A DNA stretch of 64,000 bases from Thalassia testudinum. Its lineage: Eukaryota > Streptophyta > Magnoliopsida > Alismatales > Hydrocharitaceae. This document shows positions 10,705 through 20,269 of this stretch, in pieces. The position numbers and the translations under genes are program-made. Numbering within the stretch: the first letter of the stretch is position 1; every line of letters starts with the position of its first letter. The stretch covers positions 40,238,001 to 40,302,000 of the forward strand of contig JAZHRO010000039.1 of the NCBI GenBank assembly GCA_037157565.1, in the 5' to 3' direction. The notes under the pieces were generated by a model. That model was given only the letters and a program-made list of their open reading frames with translations, was not told the DNA's origin and ran no database searches.

Positions 10705-10722
10705 TCCCCGGCAATAGTGCCA
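10705..10722 (-). promoter_or_regulatory. Primer-binding site (tRNA-Asp-like) of LARD
   Basis: On the minus strand TGGCACTATTGCCGGGGA lies 3 nt inside the 5' LTR. From memory of plant tRNA-Asp and Athila-type primer sites (TGGCGCCGTTGCCGGGGA), it matches 15 of 18 bases. This fixes the orientation of the element. Confidence 0.75.
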
Positions 10723-10725
10723 AAA

Positions 10726-13513
10726 TGTTTGTTACTGCGAGATCAATGTTTAAAATAATCGTGTTGTAATATAGTCGAAATCGCTTTGAAAACAAATACA
10801 ATTTTTATTACTCGAATAAGCTCCGAGGTCGAACACAGGGAGCAAATGGAATTCACACACTAATCTTAACAATTAATATAATTTGAACACAAAATATTAC
10901 TTAAAAACTAATCAATATGAGTATGTGAAGAGTAAAAAGGAGTTTTAGATAAAATAATGGTGATTTGAATCACCAATTATAAGTCTAATACATAAAATAA
11001 TTATTCAAATCTACTAAAGGAGGGAGTATGAAATCAGACGTCTTAAATGACTTTGGCTACAGTACTCCCTCTTTCTTTTGTCTGCATGCTTTTTCTTTTC
11101 TTCTTCTCTTTCTCTGTAATTCTTACTTTCTCTGCTTCAACTATGTCCTTTTCTTCCTTTCTTCTTCTCTTCTATTCTTCTCAGGCTTGCTCCTTCTTCT
11201 TCTGTTCTTCTTTCTCTTCTTTTTCTTCTGCTTCCTTCTTCTTCACTTCTTCACTTCTTCTCTTCTTTGGCCCTTTAGTTCATGCCTTCTTTTGTTCTTC
11301 CTTCTCTAGCTCTCCTCTCTCAGAATCCAGCTAACTGTTGGTTGGTGCCAATCTTCTCAAAGCAAAAACTCCCCTTTCCTCGCGCAACTCTCCTCTTTCT
11401 CTCTTTCTATTTCAGTCTCGCTCTCCAAGAGCCACAGCCAGTCGGGTAATCGGACCTATCGCATACCTAGGTCCAGGCTCACCGGCGTGCAATGGTGAGC
11501 GAGGAGTATAGGTCAGGCGATTAGTCGGGTCGGCCAGGTCCACGGGGGCAATGTCACAGACAAGTCCGAGTGAAAGGTGGAGAAGGACCTCACCCTCAGT
11601 GTTTAGAGGCGAACAGCTATGTGCACTTTTGCAATTTATGCAGGTGCGGGTGCCTTTTACCATCCGTGGTGGGACTAAATTTCCCACATGTCTTCCGCGC
11701 AACGAAGTAGCATTGTCTCGGTCAAATTGATGAGGTTGCAGCTGCTGAAGCCCCTGCGTGAGGACTTGGATGCGTGCGGGCTTCGATTGTGCATAGCCTC
11801 GAGGTATCCCCAGGTCATAGCAAGACCAGGAGCAGCTTGAAGCTCGCTCGAAGCTCAGCGGCAATGGTGGCTCTGACTTGCGACCTAAAATCAAGAAAAG
11901 AGGCCTCATTGTCGCGTCAGAATGCTCAACAGGGTCGCCGAGGCACGGCGAATGTAATGGTGCTTGTGGCATGGAACGCGAGTGCCCATGGTGGCTGGAT
12001 GGTGACGGGAATAGTCGGTGAGAGTGGGTTTGTTCGGGGAGGTGTTTGGGTGGACGATGGAGTGAATGGAGCGAGGGGAAATGATCAGGATGGTACAGTA
12101 GAGGTTGTAGGGTGGTCGGCGAGGTGGATGGAGGAGCATAGCGATGGAAAACCTCGTCGGAGGAGTCGCCGGAGATGGAGGAGATGACGGTGTTCAGTAG
12201 CGTTGGTGGTTGATTTTAGTAAATAGAGAGAGGGGAAAAAAGTATGAGAGAGAAAGGGGACCTAACAATCTACTCTAAGGGACGAAAGGGGAAAGGAATC
12301 CCATGCTGATGTGGTTGCCGAACGTGAGGAAGATGAACCTTCGTAGGAGAGGCGGCGACGAAGACGGGGAAGGAACGCGACGGCTGGTATTGCTCGACGC
12401 GGAGGACGGTGAGGGAGATAAACCTGCCATTGGTTTTGTGGTTGGGCGACGAGAATAGTCAGAGATGGACCGTTGGAGCTTGCGGAGAGTTGCAGCCGGA
12501 GGGTAGAGAGGAATAAGGGGAATTCCAGCCCAATTTCAAGCTGAGGAGAAGGTTTGACCCTGGGGAGTCTTTAAATGGGGATCTGAGCGGGTTTTGTGCT
12601 TGGAAGCCAAGCTTCCAAGCAAGGAAGGCTCGTCGGATTTGAGAACATCAAGATACCCAAATCTCTCATGCGTTCGCATGGGAGATTGGGAAGGAATCAA
12701 AGCTCAACAATGGGTTTAGACGGGAGAGAATTTCTCAGAGGATCTCCTTTCCAAATTTGGAAGGGATTCTCCAAGCAATTAAGGAGAAATCTCCTTTCAA
12801 AGGTCGCCGGAGTAGGATTCCTCCGCGATAATGGCGAAGGGACCTACTTGTGATGATGACGAAGAAGCAAAGGGGATAAATGCAAGGATTTTTTAAGGTT
12901 AGGGGTATAAATGTAATCAAACATGACCTTTTTGCAAACTAGGACAAGACAAGTTTCCCTTAGGTCCAAATTTTGGTACAAATGTAATTTGGATCTAAGG
13001 AATCCAATGATGAAGTTGAATTTTGGTTTTGATCACGTTTGACTGGGTAATTTATGCAAAAACATAAATTAGGGCAAATATCCATCTGATGCTCCATTTT
13101 AGGTCAAGATGGGTTCTGATAGTTAATTTGAAGGTACTAAACCCTAGACAATATTTTTTTATTATTTTTAGAGGGTTTAAGTAAATTTCATCCTGACCAT
13201 AACCTTGGTTAATTAAGTTGGACTATTTTGAGGATTTCAAAAGTCATTTAATTCTCAGAACACACACAAACCCTTTTCTGTCTAATCCAACCCACTTGTT
13301 ATCTTATTGAGACCATTTGACCTTTGTTTAGCCCTTGAGAAAATCCATAGTTGTACTGCATTGATAAAATTGTAGTTTTACCCCTAGTTTCTTGTGTTTC
13401 TCTCAGAAAGGTTATGCAATGAATTATGACCTTTAGTTGATTGTGTAGGAGCATTTATTGACTTCATTAAGTCAAAAATGAGCTAGTTATGGCTCATGAT
13501 GGTGTTCCCATCA
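10726..13513 (-). repeat. 5' LTR of LARD (copy B)
   Basis: Starts TGTTTGTTAC on the plus strand and ends CCCATCA, so it has TG...CA ends in either orientation. Colinear with copy A. It carries TTC-rich tracts at 11070-11310, a GACGTC site at 11037, a perfect HP1 hairpin (12598-12620) and HP2 (12656-12690). The TATA-like ATTTAA is at 12576-12571 on the minus strand. The conserved GGTCGAACACAGGGAG block is at 10827-10842. Confidence 0.85.
12598..12690. promoter_or_regulatory. Double hairpin upstream of the TATA box, LTR B
   Basis: HP1 is perfect: GCTTGGAAGC, CAA, GCTTCCAAGC. HP2 pairs 12656-12670 with 12677-12690 around CGTTCG with one mismatch and one bulge. HP1-to-HP2 spacing is 58 bp, as in LTR A. 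Confidence 0.7.
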
Positions 13514-13518
13514 ATTAT
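13514..13518. repeat. Target-site duplication ATTAT, right of LARD
   Basis: Directly after the terminal CA of LTR B. See the matching copy at 4349-4353. Confidence 0.7.
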
Positions 13519-13666
13519 GGATCATATATTTCCAAAAGGGGCCGTTCAGATCTTTGACCCAAAGACGGGTAATTAATTTAAAGTCAACAGTCAACGTCTG
13601 AAGCCTTTTATTGACCGTATTGTTCCAGAACCCATCTCAGATATGGTTTCTCTAATCACATTGTGA
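13517..13666 (+). pseudogene. Integrase C-terminal tail of Athila-like element
   Basis: The frame reads MDHIFPKGAVQIFDPKTGN, stop (13574-13576), FKVNSQRLKPFID and ends at TGA 13664-13666. The block V-F-P-x-G-A-V-x-I, then FKVNGQRLKPF, is the typical end of Athila-type gypsy integrases. It starts right at the LARD TSD and is in frame, once the LARD is removed, with the open frame left of 4353. Confidence 0.78.
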
Positions 13667-14104
13667 TTTCTTTGGCTGCACTTCTCCTAGCTGATGGCAT
13701 TAAACTCAACAGTTGTACAATCTCACTCAGAGTTGACCTGAGCATCATATTCAGGTGATATCTTCTACATTCTACTCTTCCTTTCATGTCTTTTATTATC
13801 AATGCAGACATTGCATCAGTTAGGATGGGGGGTGGATTCATTTCTGAATCTTTTTGTCAGCTCTGTGGAATCCTTGTAAATTCTACTAGTTTTCTCTCTC
13901 TAAAAAAAATGAATTAGTAGAGAATATTTGGGCATTAGGACTTTCCAATCGTGGGAAATATTATAGTATGATCTGAACACTGAGACCCTTCAGGTCTTTG
14001 GCTTAATCAGCCCGGGTATCCACTAAAATGTGGATTTATTTATCTAGTCCTCGTCATCCTGAATTCTATTTCAATTTGGTTAAATAAGTTGGGGTGATAA
14101 GTAC
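13667..14104 (+). other. 3' UTR segment of Athila-like element
   Basis: Non-coding stretch between the integrase tail and the nested solo LTR. No gene signal seen on either strand. Confidence 0.5.
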
Positions 14105-14109
14105 ACGAC
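14105..14109. repeat. Target-site duplication ACGAC, left of solo LTR C
   Basis: Matches ACGAC at 16804-16808 exactly; the LTR between them starts TG and ends CA. Confidence 0.85.
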
Positions 14110-15867
14110 TGGCTCGCCTCTCGTCTGTAGTTCTAATATGTCGTCGTAGTATAGTATAGAGAAACGGTTACCAGCTTAATACAATTTGTTACTCGGAGAT
14201 AAAAGTTTTCCCGAGGTCGAACTCAGGGAGCAAACTGTATTCTAGAAGTACAATGTTTCTATTACAAAAATGAGAGAGAGAGAGAGAGAGATAGAGATTT
14301 GTCTTGTTGGCTTTTTCTTCTTCTTTCTCTTGTCTTTGTCCTCTTCTTTTTCTTCTCTTCAGTTCCTCAGTATTCTTTCTTTTGCTTCCAAGCCTTTCTG
14401 CTTTATCTTCGTGTTCTGCTTCTCTCTTCTTTCTCCTTCCGCTCTTTGTCTTCTTCTTTCTTTCTTCCTTTGGTGCCTACTCTTCTTTCCTTCTTCTTTT
14501 TCTTCTCTGTAGAGCGTCGTCTGATTTTTCAATCAGATGACTTAAGTAGCCTCTGCTATAGTGCGTCCTCCTTTCTTCTTTCTTTCTTCTTCTTCTTCTC
14601 GCAATCCTTCTGCTTTGCTTCAAGCAGCCACGGCGTTGGCTGTGCTTCTTCCTTCTTTCTCTTCTTCTTCTCTGCTTTTTTCCTGCACACTCACAGATTG
14701 GTCAGAGGGTAAAACCTAATCCTACCCTCCCCCGCGTCTCTCTCTCTCAGATTTCACTCGTTGGATAGCTCTCCCAGAGCCGCCAGGTATTCGGGTACGG
14801 GTCACTCCTGGGTCCAGGCCCACCGACGTGCGGTGGTGGGCGAGGAGTGCAGGTCGGGTAAACGGGTTGGGCCAGGTCCACGGGGGGTGGTCGCGGACGA
14901 GGCCGGGTAAGCGGGTGAGAGGGACCTCACCCCGTGTGCTGAGGCAATAAGCCTACAGCACTTTTACAATTTATGCAGGTGCACGGCTTCAGAATCGGTG
15001 CCTGCAGCTGAGAGAGCTGCAGGCAATCGCGGCTGCTGCGAGGCGTTCACCCCAGCTGCAGGCCTGGGCAGGTGCGTGGGGGCGAAGTGCGTGCCCTGGA
15101 GAGTCAAGCCCGGGCGAGGCAACCCTGCAGCTGCAGGCGGAAGAAGCTCCACCTGCCCAGCAATGGCGGCGGAGGACGGGGAACCTGTTCACAGAAATAC
15201 GGCCTCTCGGCCTAGTCAGAAGGTGCAGGGAGCTTCGCCGGAGTGCGGCGAAGCTCGTGCGGGTGGAGGCGAGGCGTGGGGCGACGTGCAGGGGCTGCCC
15301 TAAGTCGGACTGTGGCTGGGAGAATGGGTTTGTTCGGGGGGTCTTTAGGTAGTGTATGGCAGGGAATGAAGGGGCGGAGGTGGTTCAGCGTGAAGAGGCG
15401 GAGGTTTTGGGTCGGTCAGCGAGTCGTGTGGAGTGGTTGAATGATGGGAGCGAGTCGCTGGAGGTTGGCCGGAGATGGAGAAGGTGAGGGTGATCAGGCG
15501 TGGTCGAAGGGTGGTTGAGCAAATTGAAGTAGGGAAAAGAAAGAGGGGAGGAAGGGAGACAACTGTACCTACTTGGAGGGACGGAAGGGGGACGGAGCAG
15601 GGCGGCAATCGTATCAACTGTCGCCGGAGAAGAAGGTGCCCAAAGAGAGGGGGCGGCGGCGAGGAGGGAGCGGGAGAGCGCGCGTTGGGTACGGCTCGAC
15701 GCGGGAAGTGCGGGCGAAGGCAGCTCTGCTGTTGGTATTGCGGCAGAGCGGCAAGGAGGAGTAGGAACCGCCAAAGCTGGGGGGCTTCTGCCGGAGCGGG
15801 AAGAGAAGAAAGAGGGAGGGGATTCTCCGTCAAAACCGAGCTGCTGAGTTCGGCAGATGGGGGCAGC

Positions 15868-15874
15868 TTTTATA
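15868..15874 (-). promoter_or_regulatory. TATA box of solo LTR C
   Basis: TATAAAA on the minus strand, the clearest of the three family TATA boxes. Hairpin HP1 begins 22 bp upstream of it. Confidence 0.6.
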
Positions 15875-15895
15875 GAGGTGAAATCAGAGAGGGCG

Positions 15896-15979
15896 GAGGG
15901 AGGCGACGTGCCTCCCTCGTCAGAGGACGGCCAGAGATGGAGACCCATACCTTCCGTGAGTTCGCACGGGAGGTATGGG
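15896..15979. promoter_or_regulatory. Double hairpin upstream of the TATA box, LTR C
   Basis: HP1: GAGGGAGGC, loop GACGT, GCCTCCCTC, a perfect 9-bp stem with no sequence resemblance to the HP1 stem of A and B. HP2: arms 15944-15958 (CCCATACCTTCCGTG) and 15965-15979 around AGTTCG, 14 of 15 pairs. Pairing is kept while the stem sequence has changed. Confidence 0.75.
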
Positions 15980-16803
15980 CAGCCGTAGAGACCATGGAGG
16001 TGTCCCTACGACAGCAGACGTCGTAGGGAACCCCCAGTTGTCTTGGTAGAGGGTCACCCTCACCCTGCGCGGCACCATGCTCCGTGTAAAGTCGCTGGAG
16101 CATGGCGCTGCTCAGGGTTTTGCAGGGAGGACCCAAATGCAACGAACGAAGAAGACCTAGGGGCCAAAATGAGAGGGTTTCAAAAGTTGAGGGTCAAAAA
16201 GTAATAGATGAGGACCAAAATGTAAAGTTGGTCAAGAAGGTCTCTTCTTAGGCTCAAGTTTTTATACATGACTAACTAGGGCCTAAGGATTCTAATGGTG
16301 AATTTTATTTCTAGAATAGACCTTGTTTGATCGGTTAATTTACGTAAAAATCCAAATTAAGTCATTAATTGGGCATGGTTCATAATGTAGGTCAAAATGG
16401 GTTCCTAAGGCCAAATTGAAGGTTCTAAATCCTAGATATTATTTTTATATGAATTTTAGAGGGTTTATTCAATTTTTTATTTGCCTCGAACCCCATGAAT
16501 TGAAGTGGATTTATTTTTAGGGTTACATGATGTCATTTAATTCCTTGGAGTTGCTGTAGCCCTTATTGGATCAACTCATCCCACTTTTCTTCTTATTAAG
16601 TTAGTTTGACCTATGTTTGGACCCTGAGTTACCCTATTTTCAGAGTGAGTTGGTGAAATTACATTTTTACCCCTTAGTTCTTGTTTTCTTCACAAACTCA
16701 GAATCTCTCTGAGTCAAGCCTTTCTATAGTTATGTTGGAGCTTTTTCCTTGCAAATCTGGGTTAGATGGTGCTAGTTTAGGGTTTATGACGAGGTTCTCA
16801 TCA

Positions 16804-16808
16804 ACGAC
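16804..16808. repeat. Target-site duplication ACGAC, right of solo LTR C
   Basis: Exact match to 14105-14109. Confidence 0.85.
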
Positions 16809-17765
16809 TTATCAACCCACCCTCTGATTTGAGGAAACTTTAAATCTAAGCATCTACACACTATTCGCACTGACTCGTTGTTCAGCGGTTTTAACGGGAA
16901 TTCGGTAGCTAATGAACTTTCTAGGGTAGTATGGTTGGCAAGTTATCATGGGTAACGGCCCATAGGTAGATTGTCCAAAGCCCAGCCACTAGACCATTCT
17001 TTTCCTGCTGCCTTTAGGTAAATCTTAGACTAGGAAAGCCACCTACTTAAAAAAAAGAAAAAGATAGTCCAAAAAGAAAAGAAAAAAAAAGAAAAAGAAA
17101 AGGAGAAAAAAAAAGAAAAAGAAATAAAAGAAATAAGCTACACTTCACCTCACGAGTATGGCTTGCAAGTTATCGTGGGTAACAGCCCATTGGTAGGTTA
17201 TCCAGATCCCTGCTCAAGAAATGCACATTTAATTCCTAAAACACTTAGGAAGAAGCGGAGAAGTGGAATAAGCCGAGGAGATATACACTGGATTCACGTT
17301 TGTGTTGACCTCATAAAAAATAAAAGTAGGGAGAAAGCTACTTGTATAGATATACTTTTAGGCAGAATTCCTTTTAAGGTCACCTAGGGGCGAAAAAACC
17401 CGAAGTCTGTTATGATTGCCGATCAACAAGTCTATCACATTCACAAAAATAAGATACTTAGAACTTAGGGTTCTCATCAACTCTTGGGTGGGTTGAGTGG
17501 CCGTAGAAAGCCACTCTGTAACCCTAAACTCAAAAATAAAAGAAGAAAAAGGAGAAAAAGAGATCCTTCTTTAAATAAGGCAAGGGCTTGAGGCGATCTA
17601 CATTTTGGCAAATACGCGGGCACTGTTGTGTCTATGAAAGTTAACGTCCTAAGTAAAAATTTCTCAATATTGAAAATGACCTTTTTCCTAGTAATCCAAT
17701 CCTAATTCTTTTATAAATAGCATGTAGTTTTTGCTAGGGACTAGCAAAAGATAAGCATGGGGGTG
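16809..17765 (+). other. 3' UTR of Athila-like element with duplicated segment
   Basis: No gene seen. A segment of about 58 bp occurs at 16928-16985 and again at 17155-17212 (AGTATGGYTKGCAAGTTATC followed by GGGTAAC). Between them lies an A-rich GAAAA tract (17049-17136). The end, GCATGGGGGTG directly before 17766, is a good polypurine tract. Confidence 0.65.
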
Positions 17766-18300
17766 TGATGTGCATACATCTAAATAGCCAAAAATGTCTA
17801 TTAGTGCCTGTTCTTAGTACCATATTAGCATCATGTATTGTAAATATTGCATAATACGCATAATCATACATTTAGGTCAAATTGTACAAATTATATAATA
17901 ATTGTCTCCTTTTATGGCCAGGAACAGGTCGACTATTAATCAGGGCCTCAGACCGAGGATCCAACCAAACGGATCTGATCAGGGCGATGACTAGAGTTCA
18001 ACAACTCCAACATCGCCCCGATCGGACATCCGTAGCACCAGATATAGTCCGAGGAAGCTCAGAAATCAAGGGCCAATATGGTGTCAATCCGTACTTCAGA
18101 CAACAAATCCGACTGCACAGATGTGTTCGGATCAACAATTTCAGCCTAACGGTGCGAAAATTGGTCTAATCCGACATCCGTGGCACCTTCTGGAAGTCAC
18201 ATAAGATGGACGGCCAAGATAGTGCCACGTGGCGCCATCCCAACCACCCAATCAGCGCAAGGAACTGCCGCTGCCCTTTCTCTCCTCAACAAATTGATCA

Positions 18301-18336
18301 ATCTCAGCCATTAGATCTTGATCTAACGGCTGAGAT
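18301..18336. repeat. Near-perfect 17-bp hairpin in LTR D
   Basis: Arms 18301-18317 (ATCTCAGCCATTAGATC) and 18320-18336 with a 2-nt gap and one mismatch. Confidence 0.8.
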
Positions 18337-18804
18337 CAATGCCCGCTGCTCTCTATCCTCACGTGCCTTCTCTTTCTCTCCTCTCACACACGATCGGATC
18401 TGGGCTGTTGGATCAAGCATGCGCGCCTTGGTGAGAAACGCGACAATCCAGCACGACATCGCAATGGTTATGCAGCTGCGGGCAAGACAAAGGTTGTGTG
18501 TTCAAGCCTTGCTGAGCACCTCAATTCAACCAGGGAGTGGGGCCGGTTGATTCCGACCATCAGATGAAGGTCGTGAGCGCGAGGAGCAGAGACGTGGTGC
18601 GTGGAGATGCTTTGGATTGCGTACGCGCACGATGACGCACTTCTGCACGCACAGACGCCTCAACGAAGAAGATGAAGCAGCCGAGGAACGACTTTAAGCC
18701 GTCCGATCTTGAGATCGAACGACTGATCTTACGGGAACGTGGCTTTTGCAATGAGGCACGAGAGAGGAGGAGGCACGTGCGGCACACGCACATGTCACCC
18801 ATGA

Positions 18805-18844
18805 CAGGTCTTTAATGACGAATAAATCTGTCACTAAAGACCTG
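18805..18844. repeat. 15-bp inverted repeat in LTR D
   Basis: CAGGTCTTTAATGAC (18805-18819) pairs with 18830-18844 with one mismatch; 10-nt loop. Confidence 0.75.
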
Positions 18845-19499
18845 ATATTAATGTTTTTGAATATAGAATGACCAAATTGCCCCCAATCCGTGCAACTGTA
18901 AAAGGAGACCCCTACCCTACGAAATTCTCCTCCCTTCCTTCACCTCTCTCCCTCTCCAAAGCTCTAGAGAAGCTTGTCCCCCACCCGGAATGCTCCTTTA
19001 GAGTTAAATCCAAAGTTTTCTCGCCCCCATTTTGGAAGTGGATCCTGCGATGATGACGATGTGCTACCTCATTCCCGCATCCTCCTGCTTCGTCCTCCTT
19101 CCCGCTCCGTCCTCCGTCTTCCAAGCGTCACTCCGTCCGGCTCGTCCTCCAAGAAATCGTTGATGAGGATAACATCTCTCTCCCTTCTTTTTATCGCTTT
19201 CTAGAATAGAATTTCCCACTTTCTAGCTGTAATCATTTCAGCTTTCTGGTTGTAAAAACAGTATTCTGATATCAAGTAATTATTTTCTCTCTCTCTCTCT
19301 TAGTGTTAATATCAATTCCATTGTAATTATCTCTCTTTCAAACAAAAATTCCATTAAAAAGAAATTAATCGCGGATTTTAGATCGATGTAGCCTCCCTGT
19401 GTTCGACCCGAAATTTCGTTATGAATTAGTCGACGACAGGTTTTCAAAATCCAATTCCGATCGCGTAGTTTTCCGCATACAACAGTCAACCACATTTGG

Positions 19500-19990
19500 G
19501 TCCATGAAATCCTCGCACGACATTAGTCAAGATGTTACGATGAGTTTAGGGTGGCGAAAGAAGCATTCATAGCTATCGTGGATTTCTTGAAGGAGTGAAC
19601 TAGGTTATACGATTTGTGCAACGTCATAGTTAATGAGCAACTTGTCATCTTTTTGCATGCCTTAGCTCACGCTTCCTCAAATCGGTATAGAGAGGTTTCA
19701 ACATTCGGGCGAGAACATTTCTCGGTACTTTAACAATGTCCTCCATGCTCTCTGTTCAGTTAGCAAAATGTTCATCTAGCTTCCTAGCGTAAAAGCAGAG
19801 GTTCTAGTGGAAATTAGGACCAATAAAAAATTCTTCCCCTATTTAAAGGTAATTGCAACCCAAACCTGTCTAACCTATTTTCCCATACTTTTATTTGTGT
19901 ATGCAAGGATGTATTGGACACAATTGATGGTTGTTGATAGGTCCACTTTAGTGGATTCAAATTATGCCAAAGAGCATTTAAATTGGAGTT
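19500..19990 (+). pseudogene. PIF/Harbinger transposase, N-terminal half with intron
   Basis: Plus-strand fragments read a HARBI1-type nuclease in order: FIAIVDFLKE, stop, LYDLCNVIVNEQLVIFLHALAH, NRYREV. After a frameshift follow SGENISRYFNNVLHALCSV, LPSVKAEVLVEIRTNKKFF and PYLK. A 59-bp intron (19849-19907) with GT and AG ends follows. Exon 2 opens DVLDTIDG, the block normally DCIGAIDGTH, with the first catalytic aspartate at 19926-19928. Homology fades soon after, where unrelated repeats interrupt. The product would cut DNA at the element's terminal inverted repeats. There are several stops and at least one frameshift, so it is a fossil. Confidence 0.8.
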
Positions 19991-20269
19991 GAGAATAGGT
20001 TTCGAGAATGTCTTACATTGAGAAATTAATAAGTTTGCAACTTACATTTTCTACATTTTTATGAACTTCATTTGCATACTGATGCATTAATTACATATGT
20101 AGGAATAATCGAGAGACAAAATTGGGAATTAATTAGCACCCAAATATTTAGGAAAAAAATTTATTTGGAAGGAAGTCAATTGATGAGGCCACAATTGTGG
20201 GCTAAGTAAATTCTTAAATGCCTAATTACTAAAGTAATGTTGAATGTACATAGCATACTTTAATATATA

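Larger units (their letters stand above)
4354..13513 (-). mobile_element. LARD-like non-autonomous LTR retrotransposon
   Basis: Two direct repeats of about 2.7 kb (4354-7043 and 10726-13513) flank 3.68 kb of internal DNA. A tRNA-complementary primer site next to the right LTR shows that the element runs on the minus strand, so the right copy is the 5' LTR. On that strand the LTRs begin TGATGGGAACACC. No protease, RT or integrase is seen inside, only one 316-codon ORF. Long LTRs plus a 3.5-kb-scale internal domain without pol fit the class known as LARDs (large retrotransposon derivatives), whose proteins are supplied by other elements. The LTRs have many differences from each other, so the insertion is old. 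It sits inside the Athila-like element. Confidence 0.85.
14110..16803 (-). mobile_element. Solo LTR of the LARD family (copy C)
   Basis: 2694 bp with TG...CA ends and a perfect 5-bp TSD (ACGAC). It follows LTRs A and B in order: GGTCGAACTCAGGGAG block (14215), TTC-rich tract (14290-14670), GC-rich leader, TATAAAA on the minus strand (15874-15868), double hairpin and a terminal GTTCTCATCA. It is more diverged and more GC-rich than A and B, so it represents another subfamily. It arose by LTR-LTR recombination, which deletes the interior. GC-rich frames inside it on both strands (for example 15345-16026) are not treated as genes. Confidence 0.88.
3212..19484 (+). mobile_element. Athila-like Ty3/Gypsy element, host of two nested insertions
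   Basis: Plus-strand pieces read as one old element: retropepsin (3.27-3.94 kb), an acidic ORF (3.87-4.35 kb), an integrase C-terminal tail (13517-13666), a 3' UTR (13.67-17.77 kb) and a 3' LTR (17766-19484). A minus-strand LARD and a solo LTR of the same family interrupt it. Cutting out the LARD together with one ATTAT copy leaves the acidic ORF in the same frame (frame 2) as the integrase tail, which supports the join. RT, RNase H and the integrase core are missing between protease and integrase tail, so the host may itself have been internally deleted. No 5' LTR is seen. Confidence 0.7.
17766..19484 (+). repeat. 3' LTR of Athila-like element (D)
   Basis: Begins TGATGTGCATACATC right after a polypurine tract and ends CGCATACAACA. 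It contains CCCTGTGTTCGACCC at 19394-19408, the same block found near the inner end of the LARD LTRs. It also contains two strong inverted repeats (18301-18336; 18805-18844) and a CT-microsatellite near 19290. The flanking 5-mers do not match, as expected if the 5' LTR lies elsewhere or is lost. Confidence 0.72.

Noticed and set aside
11028..11334. Hydrophobic Phe/Leu/Ser-rich frames
   Set aside because: Translation of the TTC/TCT-rich tract of LARD LTR B; the same tract in LTR C (14270-14712) gives the same artefact.
15345..16026. Long GC-rich open frames on both strands (up to 187 codons)
   Set aside because: They lie inside solo LTR C, overlap on opposite strands, and are low-complexity Arg/Gly/Pro or Ser/Pro sequence with no domain. 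High GC alone keeps them open.
18430..18545. tRNA/SINE-like stretch with TGTGTTCAAGCC
   Set aside because: Resembles a box B, but box A is poor and it lies within LTR D; it is better read as LTR sequence.
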